A DNA stretch of 64,000 nucleotides from Crotalaria pallida (Eukaryota > Streptophyta > Magnoliopsida > Fabales > Fabaceae): the NCBI GenBank assembly GCA_037953625.1, contig CM075652.1, positions 31,862,501 through 31,926,500 of the forward strand, written 5' to 3'. This document shows positions 35,439 to 48,364 of the stretch, piece by piece. How positions within the stretch are numbered: position 1 is the stretch's first letter; each line of letters begins with the position of its first letter. A program made the translations under genes and the position numbers. The notes below the pieces were generated by a model. The model made no database searches. It was not told the origin of the DNA and saw only the letters and a list, made by a program, of their open reading frames with translations.

Positions 35439-35518
35439 GGTTACTCGCTTGGTGAGTAACCATGGGAGTAGTGAGTTCACACTCCAAAGGCCGAGGGAAA
35501 CTGTTCTGATACCATAAA
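35439..35518 (-). promoter_or_regulatory. F2 primer binding site (decayed) and leader hairpin SL2
   Basis: The minus strand reads TGGTATCAGAAC, one change from the Met-tRNA site. SL2 at 35439-35461 has arms GGTTACTC and GAGTAACC around the loop ACCAAGC, identical to F3. Confidence 0.8.
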
Positions 35519-38500
35519 TGTAACACCCTATTTAAACCTACCCTTAACTACCCAATAATAAAATATGAACTTGAAAATTTCTTTTTGAAACCATTTTCTC
35601 TTATAAAAATCTCCGTAAAGTCGGACGGAGTTTCCTTTGTTTGTAGGACATTCCAAAATTTAGTTTTCCTTTCACCTGATAGAAATTAACTTAATCACAT
35701 GAGTAGAAATCCAACAGGTCCAAAGTAATCTTCATTCATTATGAAAACATCCATATTAGAGATTTAATCACAGCGGAAAGTTTCCAAAGTAAATACAAGT
35801 TAGAGGTTATTTAAGTTCCCAAAATATATTACCTAACCATTGGGAAATGGTCCTGGACCCACCCCAAAAATGAACATTTAAAACATATACATGTTTTCCA
35901 AAACAAACATGACATCAACATAAATCAAAAGGGTCCAGTGCTAGACACAAGTCTAAGCATCTATGACTTACTCTCCCTGTGAGGGAGAGCACTCCTGCTT
36001 GGCCGGGGGCTATGCTAGCTCAAACTCAGTACCTATAAAAATAGTAAGGAGGTAAGCATTGCACATGAAATAGAACATCAGTTTCTAAATTAGACATAAC
36101 AACCTACTAAGCCAAACACAGTTAACAACTAGTTCACATAATGCAAGCTTCACCAGAATCGTACCACAAGATAACAATCAATTAATTCCAATTTCCAATT
36201 CCTTATCATTTTCCATTTTCAGCAATCTTTCCATTTTCCATTTTATTGCACCACTAGGATTTTGTGCACCCCCTAGGTAATTGGAACACCTATCTAGGGA
36301 CTTTTGGGCACCTGTCCAGGACTTTAAACCCATCTAGGCCATAACCTGTTAGGACTATGCACATTATTCCATTCCATTAATTATTCCTTTTATTTTTTTG
36401 CAGGAAATTGATCCATGGGTCACACCGGCGCCTAACAGGGCGATTTGACCTAATGGGTAATTGGTCTGACAGGTAATTTGCCCTAACAGGTAATTGGAAC
36501 CCCTAGCCGGGTACCTAGTGTTCCGGTGCCCCAATTGATCAATTCGCACAATGTATGTCTCCTCAGGTCAGAGGTCTACATACATACCTTATTTACCAAG
36601 TAGTACTTGTCAAATTCAGCATACACATCATCTATCAAGCACCCAAATAATTTCAAGTATCATCATTCAAATAATTTCAAGTATCATCACTCAATTAATT
36701 TCAAGTATCATCACAATTTCATGTTCATCATTTTACAACATATAAGGCCATTCTCACAACAAACATATCAACATCAATTATTAAGTAGTCCATGTCAATT
36801 TCAATTTACACATTAACCATCAAGTACACATTTATTTGCAAGTATCATCAATAGTTCACACTCATCATTTTCAAGAATTTACATACACATTTGACACTTA
36901 ACCTATTATTTCATCACTAACACTACCTAGGGTTCAATTCTTTTATTTACCTAAATTAAACTATTATCATCATTCATTTTACAACATATATGGCCATTCT
37001 CACAACAAGCATATCAATTATAACTTTTCAAATACTAAAATTCAACATAAGAAATGACATTTAACTTCAAGTATATACATTTAACACCAAGAATATATAA
37101 CAACATTTAGCACTGAGTATATAAACTAAATTCCACCTATTGCTTATGGTTCATTTCCTTTAGTTGTCTAATCCAGTTATTATTATTCTTCACTAGCCTA
37201 GGGTTTCATAATAACTAAAATAAACACATAACTCTTAGCAAAATATTATATACTAATTAGTAACCCCTTTCTAGGACAAGCCAATACCCACCCCCTTACC
37301 TCACAAATGTGATGAGTGAGGTAAGGAAAACCTTAAGAACCTTCAAAGCCCTATCTTTTGGCACCTCAACCAAGGAGCTCCAAATGGAATGAGAGGAAGG
37401 AGAGTGAGCTTGATTTCCCTTAAGCCAATAAAATGAAGAAGAACATAAGAGTATGGCACATCATGAAGTGGGGTTCGAAATTTATGAAGGATGAGGGAGA
37501 CAGACAATTACGTGTGGAAAAGTAAGGGAAAGAGGAAGATTAAATTTACCTTGAGAGCTTGGTGATGATGAATAATGTTTTCTTGATCTTGATCCTTGAT
37601 TTGGTGAGGAATATGAGAGTGGTGTGAGGTTTGCTCTTGGAATCTTGAAGAAGAACCAAACTTGTTCTTGGTGGGGAAGAAGGAAATTCGTGTATGATGA
37701 GGAGGAAGAGGAAGAAGAAGTGTGTCTTGTGGTGAAGGAAAATGACTTGATGAAGATGATGAGTGATGGTTCCTTGATATTGATTCTTGATTTAGTGGGG
37801 GTGATGAGGGTGGATTGTTGTTCTTCAACAACAAAGGTTAGAGAGAGTTGAGAGAAGGAGAGAGTGAGTTTCATGAAAATGAAGAAAAATGAATGAAGAG
37901 GAGAAAGTGAGTGATTGATTTCTTTTTTTTTTGTTTATTTCCCTTTGGAAATAGTGTGTGGTTGGATATGAAGGCTTCCTGAAGAAACTTGGCAAGGATG
38001 TGGTGGAGAATGCAAGCTTCCATGAGAAGCTTTGACTTTTTGGCTTTAATCAATCTTTTTTTTTTGTGTCAGACCATGAGGTAATCAATTACCTTCACAA
38101 TTAATCGATTATCTCATGAATTTCGTTTCATTTTTTCCATTCCAAAGAGAAGGTAATCGATTACCTTCAAAAGTAATCGATTAATTCACTTGATTTTCAT
38201 CCCTTGCACTTCAAAATGTCATATCTTCTTCGTTAACCGTCGGATCTTGCTCAAATTTGAAAATAAACCTTCTAAGGCACTTATCTTCACATCCAGTGGT
38301 GGGATTTGTGTTTAGAGTTGTAGATATTTTATTTCTAATTTCCTAATATAGGGTGTTTACAACTCCGAAAACACCGTTTCTAACGCTCTTTTCTTCATCT
38401 TTAAATCTCCTATCCGACAGGAATGCTTATTACTCCTTTATGGCACTCGAAGGAATACTAATTACATCATCTTAAACCTCCTTTAGCATAATTATCCTTT

Positions 38501-39171
38501 GAGAGTGATGAGTGAAATGTTGTTGGTGTGTTTTGCTTTGTTCTTGTTTATTTACACATGTGTTTGAATCATGTTGCTCACATGGAAAGCTTCCTTGAGA
38601 AACTTGGTGAATGAATGGATGATAAAAGAAGCTTCCCCTAGAAGCTTTGTAACTTGTGGTGGAGAGTGAAAGCTTCCACAAGAAGCTTTGACTATTGGCT
38701 TTTAATTGCCTTATTATTATATTTTTTTGTCAAACCATGAGTGGTAATCGATTACCCCAGTCAGGTAATCGATTACATTCCAATTTCCACAATTAGTGTA
38801 CTCCTCACTGAAACCTTGTAATCGATTACCTCTCCAAAGGTAATCAATTACCTCACAAAAATCACAATTTCAGGGTTTTCCACAGAAGGTCAATAATCGA
38901 TTACTTTCCCAAAGGTAATCGATTACTTTCCTGAATCCAGTTCTTAGGGCTTTTCACAGAATCATGGTAATCGATTATCTCCCCAAGGTAATTGATTACC
39001 CTACTGAATTTTAATATTTGGAGTATTTCTAATCCTAAGACATTCTCCTTAAATACTACATGCATTTTGGCCATGATTATTTCATTCAACCCTAGCTTAC
39101 TCTTACGATTTCAATTAGCTTGACATAGATTTATTCTAATTCAGCTTGGAATTGAAATTCGAGATGTTACA
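35519..39171 (-). repeat. F2 5' LTR (3653 bp)
   Basis: Bounded by TGTAACACCC and GAGATGTTACA. It holds a hairpin at 35969-35991, acceptor-like TAG (ends 36033, minus strand), a degenerate GC-richer repeat zone 36245-36540, a long AT-rich stretch (36550-37250), donor-like GTAAGG (first base 37299), microsatellite-like GAA/GAG runs near 37690-37720 and U3 palindromes (38090-38190, 38745-39000). No gene; the 130- and 108-codon ORFs near 37500-37870 are low-complexity shadows. Confidence 0.85.
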
Positions 39172-39302
39172 CGATATATCGCTAGAGTCCTAATCTTACC
39201 GTGTCTTGTGGGAATAGATCTGGTGCGAATAGGACACTATTTGATGGAAGATCAAGAGCAAGGGTATATCGTGTCCCTTGGGAAATGGCATGGTACGAAT
39301 AG
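39172..39302. other. Unassigned 131-bp spacer between F2 and F4 LTRs
   Basis: It contains two diverged half-repeats (around CGTGTCTTGTGGGAATAG and CGTGTCCCTTGGGAAATG) and starts with the palindrome CGATATATCG. It may be the pre-insertion target sequence. No gene. Confidence 0.4.
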
Positions 39303-41988
39303 TGTAACACCCCGCATTTTTCCCATACGTGCGTAAACGATTTTTGTCAAAATAAACCTTGGAATTCTGTTTTATAAGAGATTTTCAGAAAAAGTATTTT
39401 ACGTAAGAAAGAAATGAAGTGCTGATTTCCACGGATTTTTATAAACCAAATATTTTATAAAAGAAAAGTGAATGATTTTGTTGAGATGGAAAATTATTTG
39501 TGAAACTGTGATTTTATTAAAGGATGATTTTTATTAGAAATGAAATTTTTGGATTTGTTAACTTTGAAAGTTCGTAACTTTTTAACCGTAACTCGTATTT
39601 TTATGATCTTTATATGAAAACGATCGTCTTGAAACGTAGATTTTGAAAATTTAACTTTTAGAATTTTCTGGGTTGATTTATAAAAATTTATTTCCAGAAT
39701 TTGTGAAATACGAATTTTGAGAAAATGTGTTTTGTGGTGTTGTCTTGGCATGAAATTTTTATGTGATGTGTACTTGGTTCAATGTGTGTGTAATGGGTGA
39801 TGCATGAAAATGGCTGTGTGAATGTGATTTCTTAGAATTCATTGCCTTGTGTGTGAAAATGATTGTATAAGTGTGATTCCTTAAGTGATGTTTGCATTAT
39901 TGTATGAATGAGTTATAATGCTATAAGTAAATATGATTACAAAATAAAAGTGTAAGACATGTGTGTGTATATATGAGTGCCACGGTTTTTGTGTGTGTGT
40001 GTGTCCAAGCCTAGGATTTTTATATGTTGGACAAGAAACTTGGAGAGTAAGAAACCAATGAACTAGGTCATAACCATAAGCAAACTAAGTTAGTGGAAAA
40101 TCCTAACTAGAATCCAACAAGTCTTTAGCCCTAAGCGACCCCTAGCACCCTAATCTACTCCACCTTGTCCCCTTAATTTGATAACCTCCACCCATGCAAA
40201 CTTTTGTGAGGACCAAACCGCCCCTCCCATTCATGCTTGGACCGAAAATTTTACAAGGGCCAAATAGGAAATCATGAACTTGCTTATAAATAGATGAGGC
40301 CTTAGTTTATTTCCTCTTCACCAAGTCCATTTCTTCCAACACCAAAACACAACTCTAAGGGCTCCTCAAACCCTTAGAAAGAAAAAGAAATAGAGAGAGA
40401 GATAGAGAGAAGAGGTCGTGAGGTAAAGAAGGAAAGAAGAAGGAGGTTCTAAGCTAGATCAAGAGTATTCCTTTGAAGATCTAAGTGTTAAGACTTGAAG
40501 ACCAACCCTTTTCTTGGTAGGTGACTTGGAGATCAAGAGGAAGATTGTAATAGCTTAGATTTTCTTTTGATTTTCGTAGATCTACCTTCTTTTCTTCTTG
40601 CATGTTTATTTTTATGACTTGTAAGATGAGTTTGTATGTTGTTCTTTCTTGATCTTGGACTTTTAAGGACTAAAAATAATTTGTAATATGTGTAACTCTA
40701 TGTTTGATGTTCGGTTGAGATCTTCTTGTTAGATCTTAATGTTTTTCTAACTAAAACTTAAAGATTTAAAGTGTTGCTTAAGATTTTTGTGAAGACTAAA
40801 ATGAATCTCTTTGCATGTTGAAATCCCTTGCTAAAATCGTTATTTGTGAAGTTTTTAAGAAAGGATTTGATAAATAAATTTGTGATTTGAACTTGATTGA
40901 TAATAGATTTGAGATCTTTGGTCTTACATGTTGATTTGATGATGACCTTGTTGATTTATATGCATACATTTAATGATCCATGTTTAATAAGCAAAAAATT
41001 AAGATCTTGAAGCATGCATGTTGATTTTCAGTGGAAAGATCATGTTTTTATTTGATACATGTCACGTTTTTAAAGAGAAAATTTAAGAGACAAGTTTTAA
41101 AATGATTTTTGAAGTATGAACATGATTTAGCTTAAGTATTTGATTTTATGTATGCTATGTTTTGGGAGAGGCCATTCGGCCATGTTTGACGAAAATGGAT
41201 CTCATGCTTTTATTGTGTGAAAAGTTGATGCATGTGTGTGATAAGACTAGATCTAGTGATTTTAAGTGCATGCATGTTATTTCTAGAAGTCTAAAGTGTA
41301 ATCTTGATTTTTATTTAAAGATTAAGTGATGAACTTAAGTTTTATTGGAATTCTTTAATAAAAATCTTGCTTTGATGAAGTTAATGCATGTTGATGTGAA
41401 TGAGTAATGTGGTGTGATGCCTTGAAATCCTACTTGTCTTGATGATTGATTTTGTGATTTTTGTATGTTGAAAAGTGAACTAAAAACCTTGCCTTCTTGC
41501 ATGTTGGTATTCGGCCATGAAGAAGAGGAGTAGAGAATTGTATTTGATTCTCATTTAGATTGCATGCATGCTAAGACTAATTGAATTTAAGGCTTAAGAA
41601 GTACATGCATGAAATCATTAATAAAAATAAAAAAAAATTAAACTTTGAAGTGATTTGTAATTTAACTTGTTGTTTGATTTAAGTTGAGAAAATGAATTAA
41701 GATTGTTAAATTTTCTTGAATGCTCACAGTTTTTAGTCCAAAAAGAAAGAAAATGATTTCATGATTTTATATCTTTATTTGTGCATTAAACCCTTGCAAA
41801 ATTTTATGTGCATGATTCGGCTAATACATGTTCATGTAGTTGAGAAATTTTCCTCATGACATGACCTATGATAATGGCTATGTTCCTAGGTGCATAATGC
41901 TATGTGTTTGATAGTGATGTGTGTTTCCTCTTCTTGGTTTTAGAAATAACAATGAACAAGTTGATTTATTTATGTGAAAAGGGATTTC
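39303..41988 (+). repeat. F4 chromovirus-like LTR, truncated at TRIM
   Basis: It begins TGTAACACCCCGCA, like F5 at 46107, and shares with F5 a segment after the TATA box (40330-40480 resembles 46770-46880, with AACACCAAAACACAA and GAGAGAGA runs). TATA box TATAAATAG at 40285-40293. From 40500 on it is AT-rich with no ORF. The 3' end of the LTR is not present; the TRIM follows at 41989. Confidence 0.65.
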
Positions 41989-42514
41989 TGTAAGGGGAAG
42001 CCTTAGTCCCACATCGGCTGGTAAGGAGAACGAAGCATGCCTTATATAGGGTGTGGATACCTTACCTCACGTGGACGCGTTTTGGGGTTCACCGTTAGTG
42101 TGATACCAAGAGCAAAACCATGAGGGTGAAGGATACCCAAAGCGGACAATATCCACGTGGCGGTGCGCTGGGCCCCAGTGCCCATTACCGTACGGCTGGC
42201 TAGGGCTGGGCAGTTACATTTGGTATCAGAGCCAGGGCCGGGTCGGTGTGCCAACGGGGACGTTAGGCCTCCAAGGGGGGTGGATGTAAGGGGAAGCCTT
42301 AGTCCCACATCGGCTGGTAAAGAGAACGAAGCATGCCTTATATAAGGTGTGGATACCTTACCTCACGTGGACGCGTTTTGGGGTTCACCGTTAGTGTGAT
42401 ACCAAGAGCAAAACCGTAAAGGTGAAGGATGCCCAAAGCGGACAATATCCACGTGGCGGTGCGATGGGCCCCGGTGCCCAGTACCGTACGGCTGGCTGGG
42501 GCTGGGCAGTTACA
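41989..42514 (+). mobile_element. TRIM: miniature LTR retrotransposon (526 bp)
   Basis: Two 230-bp LTRs (41989-42218 and 42285-42514), TGTAAGGGGAAGCC...GGGCAGTTACA, flank a 66-bp internal region that contains only a Met-tRNA primer site (TGGTATCAGAGC, 42221-42232) and a polypurine tract (AAGGGGGGTGGA, 42273-42284). Each LTR has AGTCCCACATCG followed 26 nt later by TATATA (42005/42043 and 42301/42339). No coding capacity, so it must use enzymes of other elements. The flanking 5-mers (ATTTC and TTATC) do not match. Confidence 0.93.
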
Positions 42515-44400
42515 TTATCCGCTCGCATCTTTTCTGGTACCATCTTGATCTTCTCCGTCGTATCTTGTACAATTTCTGGTCCAAACAACGTATTCTCCCC
42601 CACTTGGAACCAACATAGTGGTGTTTGACACTTCCTACCATACAACGCCTCAAAAGGTGCCTTCCCGATGCTTGCATGATAGCTATTATTGTAAGTGAAC
42701 TCTACCAATGACAACACCTTATCCCAACTTTTTTGTTCCTCCAAGGCGCAGGCTCGCAGCATATCTTCAAGTGTCTGTATAGTCCTCTCTGTCTGTCCAT
42801 CAGTCTGGGGTGGTATGCGGAGCTCAATTTCAGCTTTGTCCCAAGAGCCTGATGTAGACTGTCCCAAAAACGAGATATAAACCGTGGGTCGCGGTCCGAT
42901 ACGATACTCAAAGGTACACCGTGAAGTCGAACGACCTCGTCGATATACAACTGTGCCAGCTTTTCCAACGAGTAACGCATGTTTACCGGAATGAAGTGTG
43001 CCGATTTTGTTAGACGATCCACCACAACCCATATAGCATCAAAGTTCCGGTCTGTCTTTGGTAACCCCGACACAAAGTCCATTGATATACTCTCCCACTT
43101 CCACTGAGGAGTCTCCAACGGCTGAAGTTCTCCACCGGGTAACTTATGTTCCGCCTTTGTTTTCTGACATACGAAGCATGATGCTACGTATTCAGCCACA
43201 TCCTTCTTGAGTCCAGACCACCAGAACATCTTCTTTAAATCTTGATATATCTTGGTAGTCCCCGGGTGCATACTCATACGACTCTTGTGCGCCTATTCCA
43301 ACACCATTCTTCTGATTTCTGGATCCCTAGGTACACATATTCTGTTCTTGAACCGTAGAAGTCCATCCTTCCCTTCCTGGAAGTTGGGTTCTTTTCCTTC
43401 CAATGCTAGCCTTTTCTTCTCACACAACTCTAGGTCCACTAGTTGCCTTTCTCGTATATGAGTTAGAAACTCATTGGTGATCCTTAACATACCCAGCTTT
43501 ACGCTCGTCGGTTCCACTTCAAAGATCAAACTCATGTCCCGTAACTTCTCAAAAAGATCAGCTTCCTTAACCATCATGGCGCTAACACGTAACGCTTTCC
43601 TGCTCAAAGCATCTGCAACGACATTCGCCTTTCCCGGATGGTAGTCAAGTTCAAAATCATAGTCCTTCAAAAACTCAGTCCACCGACGTTGTCTCATGTT
43701 CAACTCCTTTTGATCAAACAAGTATCTTGAACTCTTATGGTCACTGAATACCCAGAAAACAGTGCCATAGAGGTAATGTCTCCATATCTTGAGGGCAAAG
43801 ACTATTGCGGCCAATTCCAGATCGTGCGTCGGATAGTTCACCTCATGCACCTTCAACTGCCTCGACGCGTAGGCCACTACCTTTCCTTCTTGCATTAAAA
43901 CACACCCCAAGCCTTGCCCGGAAGCATCGCAGTACACATCAAAACTCTTGTGGGGATCCGGCAGAACATGCACTGGTGACGTAGTCAGTTTCTCTTTAAG
44001 TCTTCGGAAGCTCTCTTCGCACTTGGAGTCCCAAACGAACGGTCGATCTTTCCTTGTCAGCTTGTTTAAGGGCAGTGCAATCTTCGAGAACCCTTCTATA
44101 AACCTCCTGTAATACCCGGCCAGCCCTAAGAAGCTTCGAACTTCAGTTACCGTCTTCGGTTGTTCCCATTGCAGAACTGACTCCACTTTTGTAGGATCGA
44201 CAGCTATTCCTTCCTTTGAGATTACATGCCCCAAAAACTTGACTTCCTTCAGCCAAAACTCACACTTCGAGAGCTTGGCGTATAACTGCTTCTCCTTTAG
44301 GATTTCTAACACTACCTTCAGGTGCTCGGCGTATTCTTCCGAATTCTTTGAGTAGATCAGAATGTCGTCGATGAAGACCACGACAAACATGTCTAGGTAT
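42515..44400 (-). pseudogene. pol: F7 Tekay-type pol fragment (RT end, RNase H, integrase)
   Basis: From 44390: end of reverse transcriptase (FVVVFIDDILIYSK), RNase H (CDASGQGLGCVLMQ, SDHKSSRYLF), then integrase with the zinc region (SMHPGTTKIYQDLKKMFWW, CFVCQKTKAEH), catalytic Asp regions (MDFVSGLPKTDRNFD, VSDRDPRF) and the Glu region (ERTIQTLEDMLRA). Damage: an in-frame TAG after MVLE (near 43292), and a frameshift near 42810-42850 after SSAYHPR. The integrase ends at EKMRAD where the TRIM begins; the chromodomain part is missing. Upstream of YLDMF the sequence is no longer RT, so the left RT part is also lost. Confidence 0.9.
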
Positions 44401-44473
44401 GTCCCGGTATGACGTGTCCCTTGGAAAAGGACCTGGTGCTGATACGATGGATTGTTTCTGTAGGTGTCATAGC
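44401..44473. other. Short junction sequence between pol fragment and F6 LTR
   Basis: Seventy-three bases that read in frame with the RT fragment on the minus strand but do not look like RT. Origin unknown; probably a recombination or deletion footprint. Confidence 0.35.
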
Positions 44474-46106
44474 TGTAACATCCCCAAATTTATTAAATAG
44501 TTATGTGCATTAGTTAGTTAGAATTAAATCATAGTTTAAGTTTAAGTTAGGAAAATGGTTTGATTTGATTTAGGTAATTAAAAGTTTAAGTTAAATAATT
44601 ATAAGAAAAATGAAATTTTAGTATTTTAGTATGTATTTATTTTTAGGAAAGTTTTGGAATGTATTAAATTGTGTTTAAAAGAAAACCTCAAGTATCTGGA
44701 TACTTTGGTAAGTATCCGTATACTTTTCCCATTTTTTAAGTTGGTGCTGCAGAATTCAGTAGAACACACCATTTCTTCCTTCTTCCCTCATACGAAATTT
44801 CCCCCACCAAAACCCTAGGCCTTCAATCTCATAAATCAACATGAAATCACCACAAATCATCATCATAAATTCAATTCCCATCATCAAATCCTCTCTTTTC
44901 CTCTCTAAAACTTCTTAAATCACTCCCTCTCCTCTCTAATTCTCCATACCCATAAAACCCTAAGTTCATGAACCAAAGGGGTTTTGTCTCACAATCAACA
45001 AATAAGGCTTCAAAGTCATTAGGGAGCAAGAAATTAGTGGCTAGGGAGCTTGGATCTAAAGGTTAAAGAGTGGGTTCCATAAACCCCCAATTTCCTTTCT
45101 CTCTTTCTCTCTCTACAAAGGTAAGAGGGGAGGTATTTTTCTTAATTAGGGGAAGGAATTAATTATAATAATAGGTATATAATGATGTGCATGTTGATAT
45201 ATGTATGTGATATGTATATGTTGATATGTGTATGTTGAGATGAGGATGTTTGATGTGTTTATGTTATATATTTAATTATGTTATGAATCTAGAAGTTACA
45301 CTAGTTAATGATGATGATGAGGTCGATTAAGTTCTATGATGCATAAGAAATTAATGATGGTGCATGAACGAATGTCACTAATGTTGTTATTGATGTTACT
45401 TGAATGTTGAATATTTATGCTTAAAGATTATTATTTTGGAAGAATGAATGTTATTGTTATTATCATTAAAATATTTATGCTTGAATATGTATTATTTATA
45501 ATTATGGCCTATGCTTATGTTAAATTATATATGTTTATGTTTAAAGGCCTTAAATTAGAAAATCCCTCCAAATCGATTTATATAATTAAAGGATTGATTA
45601 TTAACCACCATTAAAATGAATTAGAAACACGTATAATTATGGAGTAAGGCGGACGTTGTCACACTCTCTTTCTATATCAAAATATAGTCTCTATTTGTAT
45701 TTTTATAATATATATGGACTTGCGTTTAATGGAGAAGTTGGAGAAATAATGAAAAATACTTTGTTACCATACATACTATAAAAGTAACTTTGTGATAGCA
45801 TAAGTTGGGTTTCTATTCATCAATTGTTAAAATTTCCCAAACTCAGCAACATTATCTTTCTAGTTAGAATAAAATAGCATAATTATCAGAGTAAGCGGAA
45901 TTTGAATAAAATAGTGACCTTGATTTGATAACCCACATAACAAGTCATATATATAAAGATATATAAATCCATATCATCATAAAAGTACCAATGTACACCA
46001 AGGTCAAAGTCGAGGTAGCAGAAGTTTATAAAATACAAGTCCACGATAAAATACTGAAAGAAAAGACCGCCTCACTGAGATCTCTCAAAAATATATACAA
46101 TATAAT
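44474..46106 (+). repeat. F6 LTR fragment
   Basis: It begins TGTAACATCCCC in the plus orientation with typical LTR composition: pyrimidine-rich CT runs (44925-45110) leading to AAAGGTAAGAG, a splice-donor-like site at 45118-45128, then very AT-rich sequence. It lacks a primer site and a recognisable end and is cut by the F5 LTR start at 46107. No convincing ORF. Confidence 0.5.
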
Positions 46107-47803
46107 TGTAACACCCCGTCTGAATACCTCATATTCGTTTGAAAACCCTAAAAAGATTATTTGAATAAAGTATTTTTTTTTAAAGATGTGATTTCAAAAG
46201 TATTTCATGAATTAAATTTATTTTGTGTTTTCAAATGATTTTGGATTTCTAAGCAAATGATTTTATTTTGAGACAAACCTTATGAGTTCGTATTTTTGCA
46301 TTTTTGGATTGAATTTGGAATTGAATTTTTGGATTAAAATATTTAAGTATTTAATATTTGGTATTTTGTATTTTATGGAAAATATAATTTTATGTGAAAA
46401 AGAAAATGAAAATGAAATTGTGCATGTGTGTGCATATGTGTCGCCGTAGGAATATGTGTGTGTAGTGCATGAATGAGTCATGCCTTGACTTCTTGAACCC
46501 TAGGCTAGTAACCCTTAGCATCTAGGTTTAGTTTAAGTGTTAAGCATGGTTAGTAGTTTGACCAACCAATAGGAAGTGAGCTTAAGCCTAATTTTACTCC
46601 ATTTGTTCAACGGCTTGGCTTGAGCCATGCAAGCCTTGATGAGGACACAATTACCCTTCTTGGCTTCACCCTTGACCGAATTGCACTAAGGGCAAGAGAG
46701 GAAATATGGTGTGTTGTTTTAAAGCCCAAACCGTAGAACCCCAACCCCATTTGCTTCTCATTTCTTTTCCAAACCAAAACACAATTCCTAAGAGTCTTCA
46801 ACAAACTCTTAGAGAAAGCTTAGAGAGAGAGAGAGAGAAACCGTGAGCACCAAGGGGAAAGGAAGAGGAAGATCAAGTTCTAAGCCTTAGGATTCTTGAA
46901 GAAGGTTGAAGATCTTCTCTACTCCTTTAGTTTATTCGAAGATCATAGGATGTTCTAAGTGATTTTTAATTTTCTAAGTCTTGTAAAAGTTCTTTGTTGT
47001 TGCATGTCTAAGTTCTTTGTAGATCTATGCTTGTAAGTACTTGTTAAGCCTTGATCTTGAGTTTCAAGAACTCTATGAATTTGTAAACCCTAAACCATGG
47101 ACATTCCTATTCGGCCTTGCTTAGAAAAGTAGGTCATGATGATCTTTATTTCATTTTGAGTCCATGCATGTTGATGTGATGCTTGATGAAGGTGATCTAA
47201 ATGGTGTGTTTGCTTTGATTTTAATTTTGAAATTTCTAAAGTTTTGATCTTGGTTTTATTTTCAAAAAGGACTTTGATCTTTGTTTGGCTTTGAAAAGGA
47301 TTTGATTCTTATCTTGATTTTTCCATGGCTTTGATTTTTAAGTTTTGCATGAGATTCTTTTTCTCAAAAGTTTTAGTTCTTGATATGCATGTTTCGGTTG
47401 TGAAGAGAAACGGAGGGAAACAATTTTATTTCAAATGATTTATGTTTTGATCTAATTCATGAGTATTTCAAAGTCAAGGATTTGAGTTTTCCTCTTGATT
47501 TTGTTAAAGTATTATTTGGTCAAGCTTTGAAAACAAAGAAACATCGTAATTTTCATGAAAGAGTTTCTTGCATGTAATTTCTTTGTAATTTCCATGATTT
47601 CAAAAGTGCATGCAAAGGAAAAATGTGTTTTGAAGTGACTTATAGGTCACGGTTTTGAAGAAGAAAAGAGTTGAGATTTTCTAAAACCATGTGCTTTACA
47701 AATCCATGTTGTTGACCTAATATTTTCAAGATTTTGTGAAGAAAAGATGCATCAAAAGCCTTGTTTTTCCATGACCATGATTCGGCCTATTCTAGGTTGA
47801 AGA
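46107..47803 (+). repeat. F5 5' LTR, left part (before F3 insertion)
   Basis: It begins TGTAACACCCCG. It contains a purine-rich run GAGAGAGAGA (46825-46840) after a pyrimidine-poor leader, similar to F4. It ends with GAAGA (47799-47803), the left target duplication of F3. No gene. Confidence 0.8.
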
Positions 47804-48163
47804 TGTAACATCCTAAACTTTGATTTTAAGGAAATTATTGATTTAAACCTTAGAAAAATTGGAAAAGTGATTTAATGAATTTTTCCAAATATGTGGGTGG
47901 TGATTATAGGCCCTAGGAGTTGTATAGGAGGTATATATGGCCTTGGGCAGGGTCAAATAAGCGAGATTGGGAGTAAAATCGGCATTTTAGGTGTTAGAAA
48001 TCGACCGAAAAGAGAAAATTAGAAATTCATTATAGGAAGCTAAGAAAATAAATTCCACCGTTGGATGTGAAGTTTATGGGGTAAAGAAGCATGTCTAAAA
48101 ATTTGGACTCGATCCGACGGTCGACGAAAAAGTTACGGCGAATCGAAGATTTGAAAAGTGAAA

Positions 48164-48364
48164 CTCGCCCAGGCGCATGAGCCACTCGCCCAGGCGCATG
48201 AGCCACTCGCCCAGGCGAGTTCACTATTCATTTGAGCTCAAATCGAGTGAAAAACTCGACCAGGCGAGAAATAGGCTCGCCCAGGCGAGTCCCTGATGTT
48301 CAGCAGCACGTGTTCAGATGCCAAAACCCGCCCAAGCGAGAAATAGGCTCGCCCAGGCGAGCGA
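48164..48364. repeat. Cluster of CTCGCCCAGGCGAG palindromes in F3 U3
   Basis: About seven copies of CTCGCCCAGGCGAG or close variants, including two tandem ~21-bp units CTCGCCCAGGCGCATGAGC. Arms CTCGCC and GGCGAG are inverted around CA. It is much more GC-rich than its surroundings. Repeated in the 3' LTR at 54038-54238, where several CG sites have become TG or CA. Confidence 0.88.

Noticed and set aside
37482..37874. 130-codon ORF in the F2 LTR
   Set aside because: Ser/His/Pro low-complexity product of GAA/GAG-type repeats; overlapping ORFs of similar quality in other frames.
39303..41988. Host gene or ncRNA in the long AT-rich stretch
   Set aside because: No ORF, and it starts like an LTR with a TATA box; better explained as a truncated LTR.
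42221..42232. Possible tRNA gene
   Set aside because: Only a short primer-binding match to initiator tRNA-Met; no cloverleaf. The same applies to every other primer site listed.
41989..42514. Cassandra-type TRIM with 5S rRNA in its LTR
   Set aside because: I do not see the 5S internal promoter sequence; the LTR instead has the snRNA-type USE and TATA.
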